Positions 8,887 to 18,169 of a stretch of DNA of 64,000 nucleotides are shown here, piece by piece. The position numbers and the translations under genes are program-made. The stretch lies in the NCBI RefSeq assembly GCF_001677955.1, contig NZ_LELA01000108.1:1-64000 (forward strand), read 5' to 3'. Below the pieces are notes generated by a model. It searched no databases. It was not told where the DNA came from and saw nothing but the letters and a program-made list of their open reading frames with translations. Every line of letters begins with the position of its first letter. The stretch's first letter is position 1. The stretch is from Chryseobacterium sp. BGARF1 (GTDB taxonomy: Bacteria; Bacteroidota; Bacteroidia; Flavobacteriales; Weeksellaceae).

Positions 8887-9441
8887 ATGGACTTCTGCGC
8901 ATTAGATTTTGAAACCGCTACTCACGAAAAAAATTCTGCCTGTGAATTAGGAATCTGTATTGTTCAGGATTCTAAAATTGTGGAAACTAAAACGTGGCTG
9001 ATAAAACCACCAAGTTTCCCTTATTTTCACCAGAGAAATATCGATGTACACGGGATTTTACCCAGTGATGTAAAAGATGCGCCGAGATTTGATGAAATTT
9101 GGTATGAAGTACAGGAAATGATGTACGGTACTTTAATGATTGCCCACAATGCAAGTTTCGATGCCGGTGTTTTAAGAGGTTGCCTTGATTATTACGGAAT
9201 GTTTACTCCAAAAATGAATTATCTCTGTAGTATTCAGTTAGCTAAAAAATCTTGGAATTACCTTCCAAAATATGGCTTAAAGCATCTTGCAGAATATCAT
9301 GATATCCAGTTTAAACATCACAGAGCCGGAGATGATGCTGAAGTTTGTGCTAGAATATCACTTTTAGCTTTCGAAAAGCTTTTTCTCACCAGCAATGATG
9401 AAGTTTCAGATTTTATGAAACTGAAGATAAAGGCGCTTTAA
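8887..9441 (+). CDS. 3'-5' exonuclease, DEDDh/DnaQ-like
   Basis: 184 residues. The three exonuclease motifs are present: Exo I DFETATHE (Asp7, Glu9), Exo II AHNASFDAGVL near residue 92, and Exo III HHRAGDDAEVCARI near residue 142 with the His and Asp of the DEDDh class. This matches the stand-alone epsilon-like exonucleases that remove 3' nucleotides from DNA or RNA. No polymerase or UvrC-like domain is fused. It lies 42 bp after the glycosyltransferase, with repeated ATCATTAATC-like words in the gap. Confidence 0.85.
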   Translation: MDFCALDFETATHEKNSACELGICIVQDSKIVETKTWLIKPPSFPYFHQRNIDVHGILPSDVKDAPRFDEIWYEVQEMMYGTLMIAHNASFDAGVLRGCLDYYGMFTPKMNYLCSIQLAKKSWNYLPKYGLKHLAEYHDIQFKHHRAGDDAEVCARISLLAFEKLFLTSNDEVSDFMKLKIKAL

Positions 9442-9493
9442 TCTGTATATTTTACTCAATAATTCTCTTATTTAAAATTAATTTTAGATTTAA

Positions 9494-9880
9494 TTAATTG
9501 CTTAAAACTTCAGATAAAAGACTAAATTTTGGAATATCAATTTCAAACTGCTCTTTTGTATCTGAGTTTTCAACTAGATATTTTCCGCTCATATTTCCTA
9601 CGCCTGAACGTAGCATAACATTCGAAAAATAAGCAAAGTTGTCTCCGATTTCCACATCCGGAGTCAACCCGATTACACCATCACCGACAACTTCTGTAAA
9701 CCCGAATCCTACATCAAAAATAAGCCATTTTCTCTTTAGGACTTTAATTGGGAAATCACCATCGTTTTCGATTACGATGTTATACTTAAAAACGTAACGG
9801 TTTTCTGAAGGATAAGAGTTCTTACTATCATATTCAGGATCTACCGAAACTTTGATATTAGAAGTAATTTTAGAAAACAT
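9494..9880 (-). CDS. apaG: ApaG domain protein
   Basis: 128 residues from ATG 9880. An upstream TTG in frame at 9889 is less likely. The protein is a single beta-sandwich ApaG domain: NRYVFKYNIVIENDG, then LKRKWLIFD and the conserved glycine-rich EVVGDGVIGLTPDVEIGDNFAY with MSGKYLVE. The family has been linked to Co2+/Mg2+ efflux phenotypes and to polyphosphate or nucleotide binding, but its biochemical role is unsettled. It follows odhB on the same strand, separated by a terminator, so it is probably a separate transcript. Confidence 0.9.
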   Translation of the reverse strand: MFSKITSNIKVSVDPEYDSKNSYPSENRYVFKYNIVIENDGDFPIKVLKRKWLIFDVGFGFTEVVGDGVIGLTPDVEIGDNFAYFSNVMLRSGVGNMSGKYLVENSDTKEQFEIDIPKFSLLSEVLSN

Positions 9881-9909
9881 TTCATTCAATTTAAAATATT
9901 AGATACAAA

Positions 9910-9935
9910 AATCTCGCCTTTTTCAAGGCGAGATT
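9910..9935 (-). terminator. Rho-independent terminator after odhB
   Basis: AATCTCGCCTT/AAGGCGAGATT forms an 11-bp stem with a 4-nt loop, followed on the minus strand by TTTTGTATCT. It directly follows the odhB stop and precedes apaG. Confidence 0.85.
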
Positions 9936-9962
9936 GTAGATATATATCTATTTACAAAAATA

Positions 9963-11204
9963 TTATAATCCTAAGCCTTTTCTTTCGTCTCCACCCAATA
10001 GAATTTCTACAGGATTGTCGATCCCTTCTTTTACCGCAACAAGGAATCCTACAGATTCTTTACCGTCGATAATTCTGTGGTCATAAGACATTGCAACATA
10101 CATCATTGGTCTGATTACAACTTGTCCGTCAACCGCAACCGGTCTTTGGATAATGTTGTGCATTCCTAAGATCGCAGATTGTGGCGGGTTGATAATTGGC
10201 GTAGACAACATAGATCCGAAAGTACCACCATTTGTAATAGTGAACGTACCACCAGTCATTTCGTCAACAGTAATTTTACCGTCTCTTACTTTGATAGCCA
10301 AATCTTTGATGTTTGCTTCAACACTGCTGAAAGACATATTCTCTGCATTTCTCAATACCGGAACCATCAATCCTTTAGGACCTGAAACCGCAATTGAAAT
10401 ATCGCAGAAATCATAGTTGATTTTAAAATCTCCATCGATAGATGCATTTACATCAGGATACATTTGTAATGCTCTTGTAACCGCTTTTGTGAAGAAAGAC
10501 ATAAAACCAAGTCCTACTCCGTGTTTTTGAGCAAATTCTTCTTTATATTGCTTTCTTAATCTGAAAATCTCAGACATATCAACTTCGTTGAAAGTCGTCA
10601 ACATTGCAGTTTCGTTCTTTACAGAAACTAATCTCTGAGCGATTTTTCTTCTAAGAACTGAAAGTTTAGTTGTTGTTGTAGATCTCGCTCCTGTAGCTGT
10701 TAAAGAGCTTCCTCCCATTGCTGGAACAGCAGCCAATTCAGCATCAGATTTAGAGATTCTTCCATCTCTTCCAGAACCTGAAACCTGAGCGGCATCGATT
10801 CCTTTTTCGTCAAGAATTTTCTTAGCAGCCGGAGAAGGAGTTCCTGTAGCATAAGACTGAGCAGCAACCGGAGCTGGTTTTGGAGCTTCAGCTTTTGCAG
10901 GCTCAGCAGCTTTAGGTGCTTCTTCCTGTTTTGGAGCGTCAGCAGCAGCACCTTCTGGCTTAGCCGCAGCCATATCAATTAAACAAACAACCTGACCTAC
11001 TTGTACCACTTCACCTTCTTCTGCTTTTAAAGTAATAATACCACTTTCTTCTGCAGGTAATTCTAAAGTTGCCTTGTCTGAATCTACTTCAGCGATTGGT
11101 TGATCTTTTTGTACGTAATCACCATCTTTTACAAGCCAAGTTGCAATTTCAACTTCTGTAATTGATTCTCCCGGTGAAGGAACTTTCATTTCTAAAATTG
11201 ACAT
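9963..11204 (-). CDS. odhB: Dihydrolipoyllysine succinyltransferase, E2 of 2-oxoglutarate dehydrogenase
   Basis: 413 residues, the typical E2o length. Domains in order: one lipoyl domain (1-80, lipoyl-Lys in EVDSDKATLELP), an Ala/Pro/Glu-rich linker (about 82-118), a peripheral subunit-binding domain (SPAAKKILDEKGIDAAQV, about 123-140), and the acyltransferase core ending with the catalytic MSYDHRIIDGKESVGFL (His and Asp). It transfers succinyl from the lipoyl arm to CoA in the TCA cycle. It follows sucA after a 106-bp gap on the same strand. The E3 component is not in the window. Confidence 0.96.
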   Translation of the reverse strand: MSILEMKVPSPGESITEVEIATWLVKDGDYVQKDQPIAEVDSDKATLELPAEESGIITLKAEEGEVVQVGQVVCLIDMAAAKPEGAAADAPKQEEAPKAAEPAKAEAPKPAPVAAQSYATGTPSPAAKKILDEKGIDAAQVSGSGRDGRISKSDAELAAVPAMGGSSLTATGARSTTTTKLSVLRRKIAQRLVSVKNETAMLTTFNEVDMSEIFRLRKQYKEEFAQKHGVGLGFMSFFTKAVTRALQMYPDVNASIDGDFKINYDFCDISIAVSGPKGLMVPVLRNAENMSFSSVEANIKDLAIKVRDGKITVDEMTGGTFTITNGGTFGSMLSTPIINPPQSAILGMHNIIQRPVAVDGQVVIRPMMYVAMSYDHRIIDGKESVGFLVAVKEGIDNPVEILLGGDERKGLGL

Positions 11205-11310
11205 ATCGTATTTTTTATTTTTTTAATTGATATTTATTAAGACTTTGAGAAAAATAGATAAAAGATGAAAGAAAAATTTCTAACCTCTAATTTCTAACTT
11301 CTATTTTTAA

Positions 11311-14124
11311 TTAAGCTGTTACTGGTCTTTTTGCCGGAGCATCGTCTCTGTCGAATACTCTGTTGATTACAGTATTTTGATTTTTTTCAAACATTTTGTG
11401 ACTTCCCGGAGCCGGAGCACCACTTGGTACCGGAGAAACAACCTGAATTCCTGTATCTCTGAAGTTTCTTAAGATATAAGACCAAGCTCCCATGTTTTCT
11501 GGTTCTTCCTGAGCCCAAACGATTGATTTTTTGTTTTCATATTTAGCAAATACAGCTTCAATAGCGTCATTTTGAAGCGGATATAACTGCTCAAATCTTA
11601 CCAAAGCAACATTTTCACAATTCAATTCTTCTTTTTTAGCTAATAATTCGAAGTATAATTTACCTGAACACAATACTAATTTTTCAATTTTTGCTGGGTC
11701 TGCCGTAGGATCATCTAAGATTGGTTGGAATCCTTTGTTTGAGAAATCTTCAAGCGGAGAAACCACTTTTGGATGTCTTAATAAAGATTTCGGACTCATC
11801 ACGATCAATGGCTTTCTGAATGCCCATTTCAACTGTCTTCTTAATAAGTGGAAGTAGTTTGCTGGAGAAGTAATATTCGCCACAACCATATTTTCGTTAG
11901 CACAAAGTGTAAGGAATCTTTCCAATCTTGCTGAAGAGTGTTCTGCACCCTGTCCTTCTGAACCGTGAGGTAACAACATTACCAAACCGTCCTGAATTTT
12001 CCATTTTTCTTCTGCTGCAGCCAAATATTGGTCAACAATAATCTGAGCTCCGTTTACGAAATCTCCAAACTGAGCTTCCCAAATCGTCAAAGTATTAGGT
12101 GATGCCATTGCATAACCATAATCGAATCCTAAAACTCCGTATTCTGAAAGGTGAGAGTTGAATACATCAAATCTGCTTTCTGAAACTTCTTTTAAAGGAA
12201 TATATTCTTCTTCTGTATCTTCAGTTTTTACAACAGCGTGTCTGTGAGAGAAAGTTCCTCTCTCTACATCTTCTCCAGAAATTCTTACGTTGTGACCTTC
12301 TACAAGAAGTGTAGCATAAGCCAACCATTCTCCAAGAGCCCAATCTAAAGAGTTTGCCTCAATAGCTTTGATTCTGTTATCAAACAGTCTTGTAATTTTG
12401 TTGATGAATTTTTTATCAGCAGGAAGCGTTGACATTTTAATTGCCAATTCTTTTAGCTTAGCTAAATCATATTTTGTATCAACAGCATCTTGTACAGCTC
12501 CTCTTTTTGCAATCGGGAAATTAGTCCAGTCATCTGCCATGAAAATATCCATCACATTCTTTTCGATTTCCTTAGAAGCATCAAAGTCTTTATCTAAAAG
12601 CGCTTTGAATTCTGTTTCCATTTTTGCAATTACATCATTTGATGTAACGTTATCTTTCAACAATTTATCTTTATAAATCTCTCTTGGATTCTGATGTTTT
12701 GAGATTAATTTATACAAATTAGGTTGTGTAAATCTTGGCTCATCACCTTCGTTATGACCATATTTTCTGTATCCTAATAAATCGATATAAACATCTTTAC
12801 CAAATTTAGCTCTGAAGTCAGCAGCAAAATGAATAGCATGAACAACCGCTTCTGCATCATCAGCATTAACGTGCATTACAGGAGATTCTGTAACTTTCGC
12901 AACATCTGTACAATAGGTAGAAGATCTAGCATCCATATAATTTGTTGTAAATGAAACCTGGTTATTTACAACAATATGAACGGTTCCTCCCGTTTTGTAA
13001 CCTTCCAAAGTCATCATCTGAGCAACTTCGTAAGCAATACCTTGTCCTGCAATTGCACCATCACCATGAATGATGATTGGTAAAACTTTAGAGTAATCTT
13101 TATACTTATCGTCTACTTTTGCACGGCAAATACCTTCAACTAAAGCTGCTACAGTCTCTAAGTGAGATGGGTTTGGCGTTAAGTTGATAGCCACTTCTTC
13201 TCCAGAAGCAGTTTTTATTTTTTTAGATGAACCTAAGTGATATTTTACGTCACCTGAGAATACATCTTCTTCAAATTCTTTCCCTTCAAACTCTGAGAAA
13301 ATCTGCTTGTAAGATTTCCCGAAAATATTTGTCAGAACATTTAATCTTCCTCTGTGAGCCATCCCTAAAACAACCTCATCTACTCCTAGCTGAGAAGATC
13401 TTGAAATCAACTGATCCAAAGCGGGGATTAAAGTTTCGCCCCCTTCTAATGAGAATCTTTTTTGACCAACAAATTTTGTATGAAGATAATTTTCAAACGC
13501 AACCGCCTGATTTAATTTTAATAAGATCTCGGTTTTTTCGTTTGCAGAAAGAATTGGGTGGTTTTCGTTTACCTGAAGCCACTGCTTGATAAAGTCTTTC
13601 TCCTGAACATTGTTGATGTGCATATATTCCACACCAATAGAATCACAGTAGATGCTTTGTAAGTGAGCTATCAAATCCTGTAAAGTTGCAGGACCTTTCA
13701 TTCCTGTTTCTACAGCACAATTGAATTTTGTATTTAAATCTGATTGATTAAGACCAAAATTTTCAATATCCAAAGTGGGTGTATAATGTCTTCTTTCACG
13801 TACAGGGTTTGTTTTTGTAAACAAGTGCCCTCTCGTTCTGTAAGCTTCAATAAGGTTTACCACCTTAAATTCTTTTTTGATATGCTCTGGTACTTCACCG
13901 TTTGAAGCAGCCTGAGAAATTTGCTGCACAGCAGGAGAAGATTTTACCAAATTTTGTACATACTGGATGCTTTCGTCATCACTGTAGTTCTCAATCGCAA
14001 AATCAAAGCCTTGAAAAAAGGCTTTCCATGATGGTTCTAAAGAGTCAGGGAATTTTAAGTATTGTTGGTATAAATCCTCAATTAACTGAGAATGAGCTGC
14101 GTTTAGGAATGAAAATCTGTCCAT
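11311..14124 (-). CDS. sucA: 2-oxoglutarate dehydrogenase E1 component
   Basis: 937 residues, the full length for E1o. The N-terminal motif FLNAAHSQLIEDLYQQYL binds the E2 core. The thiamine diphosphate region shows MAHRGRLNVL, IHGDGAIAGQGIAYE and GHNEGDEPRFTQP. The transketolase-like half has LPHGSEGQGAEHSSARLERF, and WAQEEPENMGAW lies near the end. It decarboxylates 2-oxoglutarate and hands the succinyl group to the E2 lipoyl arm. Transcribed ahead of odhB. Confidence 0.97.
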   Translation of the reverse strand: MDRFSFLNAAHSQLIEDLYQQYLKFPDSLEPSWKAFFQGFDFAIENYSDDESIQYVQNLVKSSPAVQQISQAASNGEVPEHIKKEFKVVNLIEAYRTRGHLFTKTNPVRERRHYTPTLDIENFGLNQSDLNTKFNCAVETGMKGPATLQDLIAHLQSIYCDSIGVEYMHINNVQEKDFIKQWLQVNENHPILSANEKTEILLKLNQAVAFENYLHTKFVGQKRFSLEGGETLIPALDQLISRSSQLGVDEVVLGMAHRGRLNVLTNIFGKSYKQIFSEFEGKEFEEDVFSGDVKYHLGSSKKIKTASGEEVAINLTPNPSHLETVAALVEGICRAKVDDKYKDYSKVLPIIIHGDGAIAGQGIAYEVAQMMTLEGYKTGGTVHIVVNNQVSFTTNYMDARSSTYCTDVAKVTESPVMHVNADDAEAVVHAIHFAADFRAKFGKDVYIDLLGYRKYGHNEGDEPRFTQPNLYKLISKHQNPREIYKDKLLKDNVTSNDVIAKMETEFKALLDKDFDASKEIEKNVMDIFMADDWTNFPIAKRGAVQDAVDTKYDLAKLKELAIKMSTLPADKKFINKITRLFDNRIKAIEANSLDWALGEWLAYATLLVEGHNVRISGEDVERGTFSHRHAVVKTEDTEEEYIPLKEVSESRFDVFNSHLSEYGVLGFDYGYAMASPNTLTIWEAQFGDFVNGAQIIVDQYLAAAEEKWKIQDGLVMLLPHGSEGQGAEHSSARLERFLTLCANENMVVANITSPANYFHLLRRQLKWAFRKPLIVMSPKSLLRHPKVVSPLEDFSNKGFQPILDDPTADPAKIEKLVLCSGKLYFELLAKKEELNCENVALVRFEQLYPLQNDAIEAVFAKYENKKSIVWAQEEPENMGAWSYILRNFRDTGIQVVSPVPSGAPAPGSHKMFEKNQNTVINRVFDRDDAPAKRPVTA

Positions 14125-14170
14125 TATTACAGTTTATCTATTATTAAATTTTGTTTAACGTATTAATCCT

Positions 14171-14178
14171 CAAATTTA
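14171..14178 (-). promoter_or_regulatory. Candidate -7 element (TAAATTTG) for sucA
   Basis: On the minus strand TAAATTTG lies about 46 bp before the sucA ATG, in the gap after the SRPBCC gene. No TTG at the ideal distance. Confidence 0.45.
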
Positions 14179-14247
14179 ATAAAAAAAACCGAGTTGGGAT
14201 GACCTCAAAACCTTAAAAAAAATATAAAAAAGATAATTGGGAAAAAA

Positions 14248-15291
14248 TCATCTATAAACAGAGAGAGAAAGTTTCAGATTAACATCCTGACCATCTACAG
14301 GTGGCTCTATAAAAGTCTGATAAACATCACCATAACGCATTTCATCTTTCTTTGCTTTTTGTATAAGCTGCTGAATTGCTTTTATTCTTCCCGGATAAGA
14401 ACCTTTGTAATACATTACATAATTTTCTGTAGGGCTTATAGATCTGAAATTAAAATTATTATCGGTAACTCCTATTTTTTTTGATAAAGGAATTCCGAAA
14501 AAATAAGAAACCTCGTTATCTTTAAAATTATCGGCATCGGTAATAAGAACCGGATACCCTACCTCATCATTTTTTTTGCCTAGATCCATCGTCACAAAAT
14601 TATTGACCTTGTTATAATTCATGACAATATTTTTATACAAAGCATCTTTCTTATTAGAAGTACTTACATTGATACCCAAAATCATTTTAGCCTCTTCTTT
14701 TTCCACCATCAGACTGTCATATTTTATGGCAGCCAACTGATTGTCTTTTTCTACCTTATTGCCTAAAACATTTTTCAAATTAAGCATGCTTTTCTCAATA
14801 TTATCTGCAAATTTATCTTCCGTCCAAAAATTCTGAGCCCTTGATAAAACCGATAATTTTGGAGTATGTACATACCATGTAATTTTTGTTTTTTCCGCTG
14901 AAACTGCTGTAAATTTTACATCGATCAAAGTAGGATTTTCATCTTCATCTTCGAAAAGCTGATATCTCAAGGTTTTATTTGGATTTTCGTAGCGGATAAA
15001 CATTTCGCCGCCATCTTTACTCTTAGGGTCATCATAACTGATAGCACTTCCTTTTCCTTCGTAAGGCGAATAATAATCAATGGTGATCGTTTTTGAGCTG
15101 GAAAAGAAATTATTCCAACGTGTAAAATTCTGCAAATTATTAAACTGATTAAAAACCTTTTCTAAAGGATAGTCTACCTCTTTTTCTATGGTAAATTCTT
15201 TACTTTCATCCACAAAATAGTACATAGAAGCTGCATAAGCTCCCACCAACAATACTACAATAACCGCTATAATTTTGAAAAAACGCATCAT
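14248..15291 (-). CDS. Membrane-anchored SRPBCC / GyrI-like domain protein
   Basis: 347 residues from the ATG pair at 15291/15288. A longer reading from a GTG at 15336 would start inside the glg terminator, so I reject it. An N-terminal TM helix (about 3-25) is followed by an SRPBCC (START-like) lipid-binding fold with EKEVDYPLEKVFNQFNNLQN and RWNNFF. A C-terminal GyrI-like effector-binding half (YVMYYKGSYPGRIKAIQQL ... FIEPPVDGQD) follows. The pairing suggests sensing or carrying a hydrophobic ligand at the membrane. No enzymatic residues are evident. Confidence 0.72.
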   Translation of the reverse strand: MMRFFKIIAVIVVLLVGAYAASMYYFVDESKEFTIEKEVDYPLEKVFNQFNNLQNFTRWNNFFSSSKTITIDYYSPYEGKGSAISYDDPKSKDGGEMFIRYENPNKTLRYQLFEDEDENPTLIDVKFTAVSAEKTKITWYVHTPKLSVLSRAQNFWTEDKFADNIEKSMLNLKNVLGNKVEKDNQLAAIKYDSLMVEKEEAKMILGINVSTSNKKDALYKNIVMNYNKVNNFVTMDLGKKNDEVGYPVLITDADNFKDNEVSYFFGIPLSKKIGVTDNNFNFRSISPTENYVMYYKGSYPGRIKAIQQLIQKAKKDEMRYGDVYQTFIEPPVDGQDVNLKLSLSVYR

Positions 15292-15292
15292 A

Positions 15293-15323
15293 CAAAAGTA
15301 ATACAAATAAAAAAAGTGACCAA
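15293..15323 (-). promoter_or_regulatory. Candidate -33/-7 promoter for the SRPBCC gene, overlapping the upstream terminator
   Basis: On the minus strand TTG (15323-15321), a 20-bp spacer, then TACTTTTG (15300-15293) matches the Bacteroidota consensus. The -33 TTG lies inside the glg terminator stem, and the ATG pair follows 1 bp later, so the transcript would be essentially leaderless. The match could be chance. Confidence 0.4.
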
Positions 15324-15337
15324 TATCTTTGGTCACT
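15311..15337 (-). terminator. Rho-independent terminator after the glgBAC operon
   Basis: AGTGACCAA/TTGGTCACT forms a 9-bp stem with a 5-nt loop. On the minus strand it is followed by TTTTTTTATTTG. It lies about 140 bp past the glgC stop; the sequence between (15338-15477) is non-coding and rich in AACTTCCAGC/ATCAAAC-like repeated words. Confidence 0.82.
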
Positions 15338-15477
15338 CTTGCTTTTTATTTTTGATGGGTGATGGAGGTTTGATGTTGAATATTTGATATTCGACTGGGA
15401 AATTTTGAATCAAAAACTAAACTTGAAAGTTATTAGCTCTCAAAACACCCAGCTTCCAACATCAAACTTCCAGCTAC

Positions 15478-16746
15478 TTACCCAATGTGTGTTCCCGGTT
15501 TTAGAACTGCGCCTTTTTTCACGACAACAATTCCGTCTTGTACTGAATGGGTTCCGTAATCACCGTCCTGAAGATGTTTACCACCAATAATCCTTACATT
15601 ATCACCAATAAAACAGTTTTTATCTAAAATCGCCTTCTCAATGTAGCAGTATTTCCCGATTCCCATGTTGGGTAAACCTTTTCGGTCGTTATTGACAATT
15701 TCTGTGGTATTTTGATAAAAATCGGCTCCCATAATATAGGAATTTACAATCGTGCTGCCTTTATCAACTCTTGTACGGTTTCCAATAACAGAATTTTCAA
15801 TTTTATCTGCCATAATAATACATCCGTCTCCGAAAACTGCCTTGCTTACATACGAACCGTTCACTTTTGATGGCGGAAGCATTCTTGCACGTGTAAAAAT
15901 TGGTGCTGATGAAAAAAGATTGAACTGGGGAAAATCATGACAAAGATCTAAGTTAGCTTCGTAGAAAGATTCAATCGTTCCAATATCAGTCCAATAACCT
16001 TCATATTGATAACTAAGCGTTGTATATTTTCCGATAGAATTTGGGATAATATCTTTTCCAAAATCATCTCCAGCTCCCTCATCAAACATTTTCTTTAAAA
16101 TTGTTTTAGAAAAAATATAAATTCCCATCGAAGCTAAAAACTCTTTTCCTTTCGCTTTATTTTCTTCTGAAACTTCAGATTGTAGACCTTCAAGCTCATC
16201 AAATCCGGGCTTTTCAACAAATGAAGTAATGTTTCCATCATCATCAGATCTTAAGATCCCAAAACCCGTTGCATCTTTTGCGTTTACAGGAATGGTTGCG
16301 ATCGTAACATCACCTCCGTTATCGATATGGAAATCGAGCATCTCGTTAAAATCCATTTGATACAGCTGGTCACCTGAAAGAATAAGAATATACTCATAAT
16401 CGTACTTTTCAAGATGCTTCATCGATTGGCGAACCGCATCTGCAGTTCCTTGAAACCAACTGTCACTGTCAACGTTCTGCTCCGCCGCCAAAATATCTAC
16501 AAAACCCTGACTGAAAATATCAAAGTGATAAGAATTTTTAATGTGCGAGTTAAGAGAAGCCGAATTAAACTGAGTCAAAACCAGGATCTTATTTAGTCCT
16601 GAATTCAAACAATTCGAGATCGGAATATCTACCAATCTGTATTTTCCTGCAATTGGAACAGCGGGTTTAGACCTTGTATAGGTCAATGGAAAAAGCCTTG
16701 TTCCTCTACCTCCTCCCAACACAATAGAAATAACGTTGTGTTTCAT
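15478..16746 (-). CDS. glgC: Glucose-1-phosphate adenylyltransferase
   Basis: 422 residues, normal length. The nucleotide-binding loop GGGRGTRLFPLTYTRSKPAV (11-30), the SGDQLYQMDF catalytic Asp region, and SFVEKPGFDEL are all visible. The C-terminus is a left-handed beta helix with NRTRVDKGSTIVNSYIMGAD and KNCFIGDNVRIIGGKH. It makes ADP-glucose from glucose-1-phosphate and ATP, the committing step of bacterial glycogen synthesis. It follows glgA by 16 bp in the order glgB-glgA-glgC. Confidence 0.97.
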   Translation of the reverse strand: MKHNVISIVLGGGRGTRLFPLTYTRSKPAVPIAGKYRLVDIPISNCLNSGLNKILVLTQFNSASLNSHIKNSYHFDIFSQGFVDILAAEQNVDSDSWFQGTADAVRQSMKHLEKYDYEYILILSGDQLYQMDFNEMLDFHIDNGGDVTIATIPVNAKDATGFGILRSDDDGNITSFVEKPGFDELEGLQSEVSEENKAKGKEFLASMGIYIFSKTILKKMFDEGAGDDFGKDIIPNSIGKYTTLSYQYEGYWTDIGTIESFYEANLDLCHDFPQFNLFSSAPIFTRARMLPPSKVNGSYVSKAVFGDGCIIMADKIENSVIGNRTRVDKGSTIVNSYIMGADFYQNTTEIVNNDRKGLPNMGIGKYCYIEKAILDKNCFIGDNVRIIGGKHLQDGDYGTHSVQDGIVVVKKGAVLKPGTHIG

Positions 16747-16762
16747 AAATATCTGCGTTTTT

Positions 16763-18169
16763 TTAATTTTTATATAATGTTAAATATTTTTCAGCTGATT
16801 TTTCCCAGGCAAAGTCAAATTTCATATTAGACAAGACCAATTCATCCATTTGTGTTCTGTTTTTGTAAATATTCACACCACGACTCATCGCGTGAATAAT
16901 ATCGTCAACTCCGGGATAGGTAAAATTTAAGCCGGAACCTCCGGTTGTAATATCTTTCACAGTATCTCTCAATCCTCCTGTATAACTCACGACGGGAACA
17001 GTTCCGTAACGCATTGCATACATCTGATTGAGACCGCAAGGTTCAACTCTTGAAGGCATCAACAAAAAATCTGCCGAAGCGTAAATTTTATGAGAAAGAT
17101 GCTCTTTATATCCAATATCTGTCGCAAAATTTGAATAAACCGAATCTAATTCTTTCAACTGCTGTTCTATGTAAGCATTTCCTGAGCCGAGAACAATAAT
17201 ATTCAAACCTCCAAAACTCTGCTTAATGCTTCGCCAAATTAAATCCGGAAGCAGATCTGCGCCTTTTTCAGTAGCAAATCTTCCGATAAAAGCAAACAAA
17301 GGAAGTTCAGGGTTTAAACCATATTCTTTACAAAGTTTAGCCTTATTTTTCTTCTTTATTTTAAGCGCATTTTTGCTATTAAAATTAAAATCGATCATCG
17401 GATCGGTCTGAGGATCCCAAACATCAGTATCGATTCCGTTTATAATCCCATAAGCTTTGGAAAATTCTTCTCTTACCAAACTTTCAAGACCTCTGAAACT
17501 CACAAACAACTCTTCAAGATAACCTTCTGAAACAGTAGTAAAAGCGGTACAACATTTAATCATACTCGCCAAAGGATTAATAAATCCGTTCCAGTCGAGA
17601 AGCCCCCACTTGTGATGGTCAAAAGCAGGCATATAATTGACCATATCCCAACTCATTATTCCCTGATACTCTCCGTTGTGGATTGTTCCAATGGTTTTTA
17701 CCCCTTTTAAAAATTCAAACTCTTCGCAATTTTCTATCATAAAAGGAACCAAACCGGTATGATAATCATGACAATGCAAAACATCGGGACGAATTTTCAT
17801 CGCAGTTAACCAATGTAAAACTCCTTGCTGAAAAGCTAAGAACTGAAAACTTTCATCTTCATAACCATAAGGACTTTCACGATCAAGCAAACCGGGAATT
17901 TTCACCATAAACAATTCAAATCCCAAAACATTTGTAGTTTCTTTCATTACCTGAACCTGAAGCATATTGGAACCCTGATGAATAAAGCCATCAAAAACCA
18001 CTTCAAAATCATAATCGTATACAAAATGTTTATTATACCAAGGCATCACCACTTTTGCGGTAACCTCTTTTATTTTATTTTGATATTTTGGCAAAGCACC
18101 GACCACATCTGCAAGTCCGCCAACTTTTGCTACGGGATAACATTCTGTACTGAGGTGAAATATTGTCAT
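16763..18169 (-). CDS. glgA: Glycogen synthase (ADP-glucose, GT5)
   Basis: 468 residues. The GT5 N-terminal signature KVGGLADVVGALPKYQ (15-30) binds ADP-glucose. The C-terminal Rossmann half has AFIGRFATEKGADLLPDLIW and the catalytic region MPSRVEPCGLNQMYAMRYGT, then TGGLRDTV. It extends alpha-1,4 chains of glycogen. Its ATG overlaps the glgB stop by 4 bp, indicating translational coupling. Confidence 0.96.
   Translation of the reverse strand: MTIFHLSTECYPVAKVGGLADVVGALPKYQNKIKEVTAKVVMPWYNKHFVYDYDFEVVFDGFIHQGSNMLQVQVMKETTNVLGFELFMVKIPGLLDRESPYGYEDESFQFLAFQQGVLHWLTAMKIRPDVLHCHDYHTGLVPFMIENCEEFEFLKGVKTIGTIHNGEYQGIMSWDMVNYMPAFDHHKWGLLDWNGFINPLASMIKCCTAFTTVSEGYLEELFVSFRGLESLVREEFSKAYGIINGIDTDVWDPQTDPMIDFNFNSKNALKIKKKNKAKLCKEYGLNPELPLFAFIGRFATEKGADLLPDLIWRSIKQSFGGLNIIVLGSGNAYIEQQLKELDSVYSNFATDIGYKEHLSHKIYASADFLLMPSRVEPCGLNQMYAMRYGTVPVVSYTGGLRDTVKDITTGGSGLNFTYPGVDDIIHAMSRGVNIYKNRTQMDELVLSNMKFDFAWEKSAEKYLTLYKN

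Noticed and set aside
13227..13589. 120-residue ORF opposite sucA
   Set aside because: Shadow of a highly conserved enzyme gene; the protein has no family features.
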